The position numbers were made by a program, and so were the translations under genes. Shown here piece after piece: positions 32,643 to 35,723 of a stretch of 35,723 nucleotides of DNA. The first letter of the stretch is position 1. Every line of letters starts with the position of its first letter. The DNA comes from Gammaproteobacteria bacterium (lineage in GTDB: Bacteria; Pseudomonadota; Gammaproteobacteria; GCA-002705445; GCA-002716945). Below the pieces are notes generated by a model, which saw nothing but the letters and a program-made list of their open reading frames with translations, did not search any database and had not been told where the DNA came from. The stretch spans positions 1-35,723 of the forward strand of contig NZZP01000029.1 in the NCBI GenBank assembly GCA_002698665.1. Direction: 5' to 3'.

Positions 32643-34160
32643 ATGAATATTACATCTTTACCATTACTAAGTTTCTTAATATGGACCCCGATACTTGGTG
32701 GACTAGCATTGCTATTTATAGATCAGAATAATAAAAAACTCATTAAATTATTAAGTCTTATCTTTTCTCTAATTACTTTATTATTATCAATATTATTATT
32801 AATATATTTTGATTCGAGTTACTACTCATTGCAATTTATTGAGAAAGTTGCATGGATTACTAATATTGATATTTATTATTATCTAGCCGTAGATGGATTT
32901 TCAGTTCTATTTATAATTCTGACAACATTCATCACATGCCTCATTCTTTTATTTAATTTATCAGAAGACAGGGAACAAGCAAATAAATATATGGCACTAT
33001 TTCTCATTTTAGAAGGCTTACTACTTGGTGTATTTTGTGCTTTCGATAGCATATTATTTTATATATTTTTTGAAGCTATGTTAATACCCTTATTTTTGAT
33101 AATAGGTATATGGGGCGGCACTAATCGTGTTTATGCAACCATAAAATTCTTCATTTATACACTATTTGGATCAGTATTAATGCTCGTTGCATTGTTATAC
33201 TTATCATATCAAGCTGGAAGTTTCTCTATAGTGGATTTTTATGATTTATCGCTTAACTTAAATACTCAAATCCTAATTTTTTTAAGTTTCTTAATTGCCT
33301 TCGGTATTAAAATTCCTATGTGGCCAGTTCATACTTGGTTACCTGATGCTCACGTCGAAGCTCCATCTTCTGGATCTGTTATCTTGGCTGCCGTGCTTCT
33401 TAAAGTTGGGGGATATGGAATGATAAGATTCCTTCTTCCTATAGCACCAGATGCTGGTTTTTACCTTAATACTTTTTTAATTCCTTTATCGTTAATTGCT
33501 ATTATTTATATTAGTTTCGTAGCTTTAGCACAAGAAGACATGAAAAAGCTGATTGCATATTCATCTGTTGCACATATGGGTTTCGTAACACTTGGAATTT
33601 TTTTAGTTTTCAATTCTATTTATGCAACAAATAGTCTATCTGAAATAGCTCACATTGGTTTACAGGGAGCTGTAATGCAAATGTTATCTCATGGACTCAT
33701 ATCTGCAGGATTATTCATGTGTATTGGCGTAATTTATACTCGTACTCATTCAAGAATGATTAATAAGCAATCTGGAATAGGACAAGTTATGCCTTTATTT
33801 TCCGCATTAATGATGTTTTTCTTATTATCTAACTCTGGGCTTCCTGGGACTTCTGGATTTGTAGGAGAATTTATGGTTCTAATTTCAAGTCTTGAAAATA
33901 ATATAATTTATGCTGTGCTTGCATCTACAACTCTTGTTTTAGCCGCATCTTATTCATTATGGTTAGGGCGAAGAATATTATTCGGTGATATATCTGGGGA
34001 TCTTGTAGCCCAAATGAAACAACTTAAACCTGAAGAATTTTGGCCACTAATCATACTTGTGGTTGCTATACTAATATTAGGAATAAAACCAATGTTACTC
34101 TTAAGCTTTAGCGAACAATCATCTTTATACATTATTAACGCTATCTCGAAAGGTTATTAA
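32643..34160 (+). CDS. nuoM: NADH-quinone oxidoreductase subunit M
   Basis: FFEAMLIPLFLIIGIWGG, KIPMWPVHTWLPDAHVEAPSSGSVILAAVLLKVGGYGMIRF. Confidence 0.97.
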   Translation: MNITSLPLLSFLIWTPILGGLALLFIDQNNKKLIKLLSLIFSLITLLLSILLLIYFDSSYYSLQFIEKVAWITNIDIYYYLAVDGFSVLFIILTTFITCLILLFNLSEDREQANKYMALFLILEGLLLGVFCAFDSILFYIFFEAMLIPLFLIIGIWGGTNRVYATIKFFIYTLFGSVLMLVALLYLSYQAGSFSIVDFYDLSLNLNTQILIFLSFLIAFGIKIPMWPVHTWLPDAHVEAPSSGSVILAAVLLKVGGYGMIRFLLPIAPDAGFYLNTFLIPLSLIAIIYISFVALAQEDMKKLIAYSSVAHMGFVTLGIFLVFNSIYATNSLSEIAHIGLQGAVMQMLSHGLISAGLFMCIGVIYTRTHSRMINKQSGIGQVMPLFSALMMFFLLSNSGLPGTSGFVGEFMVLISSLENNIIYAVLASTTLVLAASYSLWLGRRILFGDISGDLVAQMKQLKPEEFWPLIILVVAILILGIKPMLLLSFSEQSSLYIINAISKGY

Positions 34161-34162
34161 AT

Positions 34163-35611
34163 ATGATTAATTATTTATTTATTATGCCTGAAATATTTAT
34201 TACTATAATAATAAGCGTAGTAATATTAGTTGATATTTTCCTACCGAAAAAGCATCGAATTTTTTCATATTATTTCATACAGGTTTCACTTTTAACTTGT
34301 ATTTATATGATTTATTATAATTTAAATTTTCTTCAATTGAGTGACTCTCAAATATATGATACTGGAATTTTTTCTAATATTTTTAAATTATTTGTTTTAG
34401 TAAGTTTGGTTCTGATATTCTACTATACTTCGAACTTTCTCAAATTCTTTGATTTATACAAATCAGAATACTTTATCATATCATTATTCGCACTATTAGG
34501 CATGATGATTATAATATCTTCAGAACATTTTTTATTACTTTATCTTGGCATAGAATTAACATCACTATCTTTATACTCAATTATAGCTTTCAATAAAAAT
34601 TCTATTTTTTCATCAGAAGCAGCAGTTAAATATTATATACTAGGAGCTATATCATCAGGATTTTTATTATTTGGCATATCCCTAATCTATGGGCTTACTG
34701 GTAGCCTATTTTACCATGAGATTCACCAACAGATTTCATCACTTGATTTAACAGTGAGTCAAGAAAATATCAAAATAATAGGATTTATATTTGCATTAAC
34801 GTTTATCTTTATTAGTCTGGCTTTTAAATTTGGTGCTGCACCATTCCATATGTGGATTCCTGATGTTTATCATGGGTCATTAATAACAACAACTCTGTTT
34901 TTAAGCACTATACCTAAGATTGCTATTTTTATTGTTTTTATAAAATTATTATCAGTAGTTTTTAGCGCACTGGCAATTTTTTGGTCTGATATGATAATCA
35001 TACTAGGTGTTTTGTCTATATTGATTGGAAATATTGTAGCAATATCTCAAATCAACATTAAACGTATGTTAGCATATTCAACTATTGCTAATATTGGTTT
35101 TATTTTATTAGCAATCTCAGTTGGCACACCGGAATCTTTTAAATCAGCGATGTTTTATACACTAGCATATGTGATAACCACAATTGCAGCATTTGGATTA
35201 TTATCTCAGCTTATATGTAATAATGAGCCTTTAGAAGACATAAAATCTCTCAATGGACTTAATCAAACCCATCCCATAATCTCATTCTTACTTATGACAA
35301 TTCTACTCTCATATATCGGTATACCTCCTTTTATCGGTTTTCATGCAAAATTATTTGTTATTCAGTCTTTAGTAGAATCAAACAATTTTATTTTGGCGAT
35401 TTTCGTTGTTTTAATGACTGTAGTGGGTTCTTATTATTATCTCAGGGTTATAAAGGTAATGTATTTTGATGATACTGATAGTAAAGTGAAATTGATATCA
35501 CCTTTGTATGTTTCAACTATATTTATATTTATACTAATTTTATTTGGTATTTTTCCAGATCTTTTTGGTCAACTTAGTGAATATTCTATAAGCAACCTTT
35601 TTAATACTTGA
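34163..35611 (+). CDS. nuoN: NADH-quinone oxidoreductase subunit N
   Basis: LYLGIELTSLSLYSIIAF, EAAVKYYILGAISSGFLLFGISLIYG, FKFGAAPFHMWIPDVYHGS; last gene of the nuo order. Confidence 0.96.
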   Translation: MINYLFIMPEIFITIIISVVILVDIFLPKKHRIFSYYFIQVSLLTCIYMIYYNLNFLQLSDSQIYDTGIFSNIFKLFVLVSLVLIFYYTSNFLKFFDLYKSEYFIISLFALLGMMIIISSEHFLLLYLGIELTSLSLYSIIAFNKNSIFSSEAAVKYYILGAISSGFLLFGISLIYGLTGSLFYHEIHQQISSLDLTVSQENIKIIGFIFALTFIFISLAFKFGAAPFHMWIPDVYHGSLITTTLFLSTIPKIAIFIVFIKLLSVVFSALAIFWSDMIIILGVLSILIGNIVAISQINIKRMLAYSTIANIGFILLAISVGTPESFKSAMFYTLAYVITTIAAFGLLSQLICNNEPLEDIKSLNGLNQTHPIISFLLMTILLSYIGIPPFIGFHAKLFVIQSLVESNNFILAIFVVLMTVVGSYYYLRVIKVMYFDDTDSKVKLISPLYVSTIFIFILILFGIFPDLFGQLSEYSISNLFNT

Positions 35612-35646
35612 AAATTCTACTCTTAAATTATAGACTCCCAATACAG

Positions 35647-35723
<77 letters not shown>

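Overview
The window is a low-GC, tightly packed housekeeping segment from a proteobacterial chromosome. Gene order points to a gammaproteobacterium with a streamlined genome. Left to right it holds: the 3' part of a class I DAHP synthase; hisD; a DegS/AlgW-type protease (-); petABC-sspA; a DiaA/GmhA-like SIS protein (-) divergent from rsmI; carAB; a DAACS symporter (-); tpx (-) divergent from rlmE; ftsH; an MGME1-like PD-(D/E)XK exonuclease; folP-glmM-tpiA-secG; tRNA-Leu(GAG); a PNPOx-like flavoprotein (-); the complete nuoABCDEFGHIJKLMN operon; and an initiator tRNA-fMet that ends at the last base. I see no CRISPR array, prophage, transposon or rRNA. The observations most worth a second look are: (1) an exonuclease with mitochondrial MGME1-type motifs inserted in the conserved ftsH-folP operon, with a hairpin abutting its start codon; (2) a promoter, 9-codon leader ORF and intrinsic terminator ahead of carAB that look like an attenuator; (3) an initiator tRNA whose 1:72 position reads as U.U rather than the usual C.A; (4) a 7-bp inverted repeat over the -10 of a near-consensus promoter in front of ftsH. 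All functional assignments come from reading the sequence and recalled family motifs; no searches were run.
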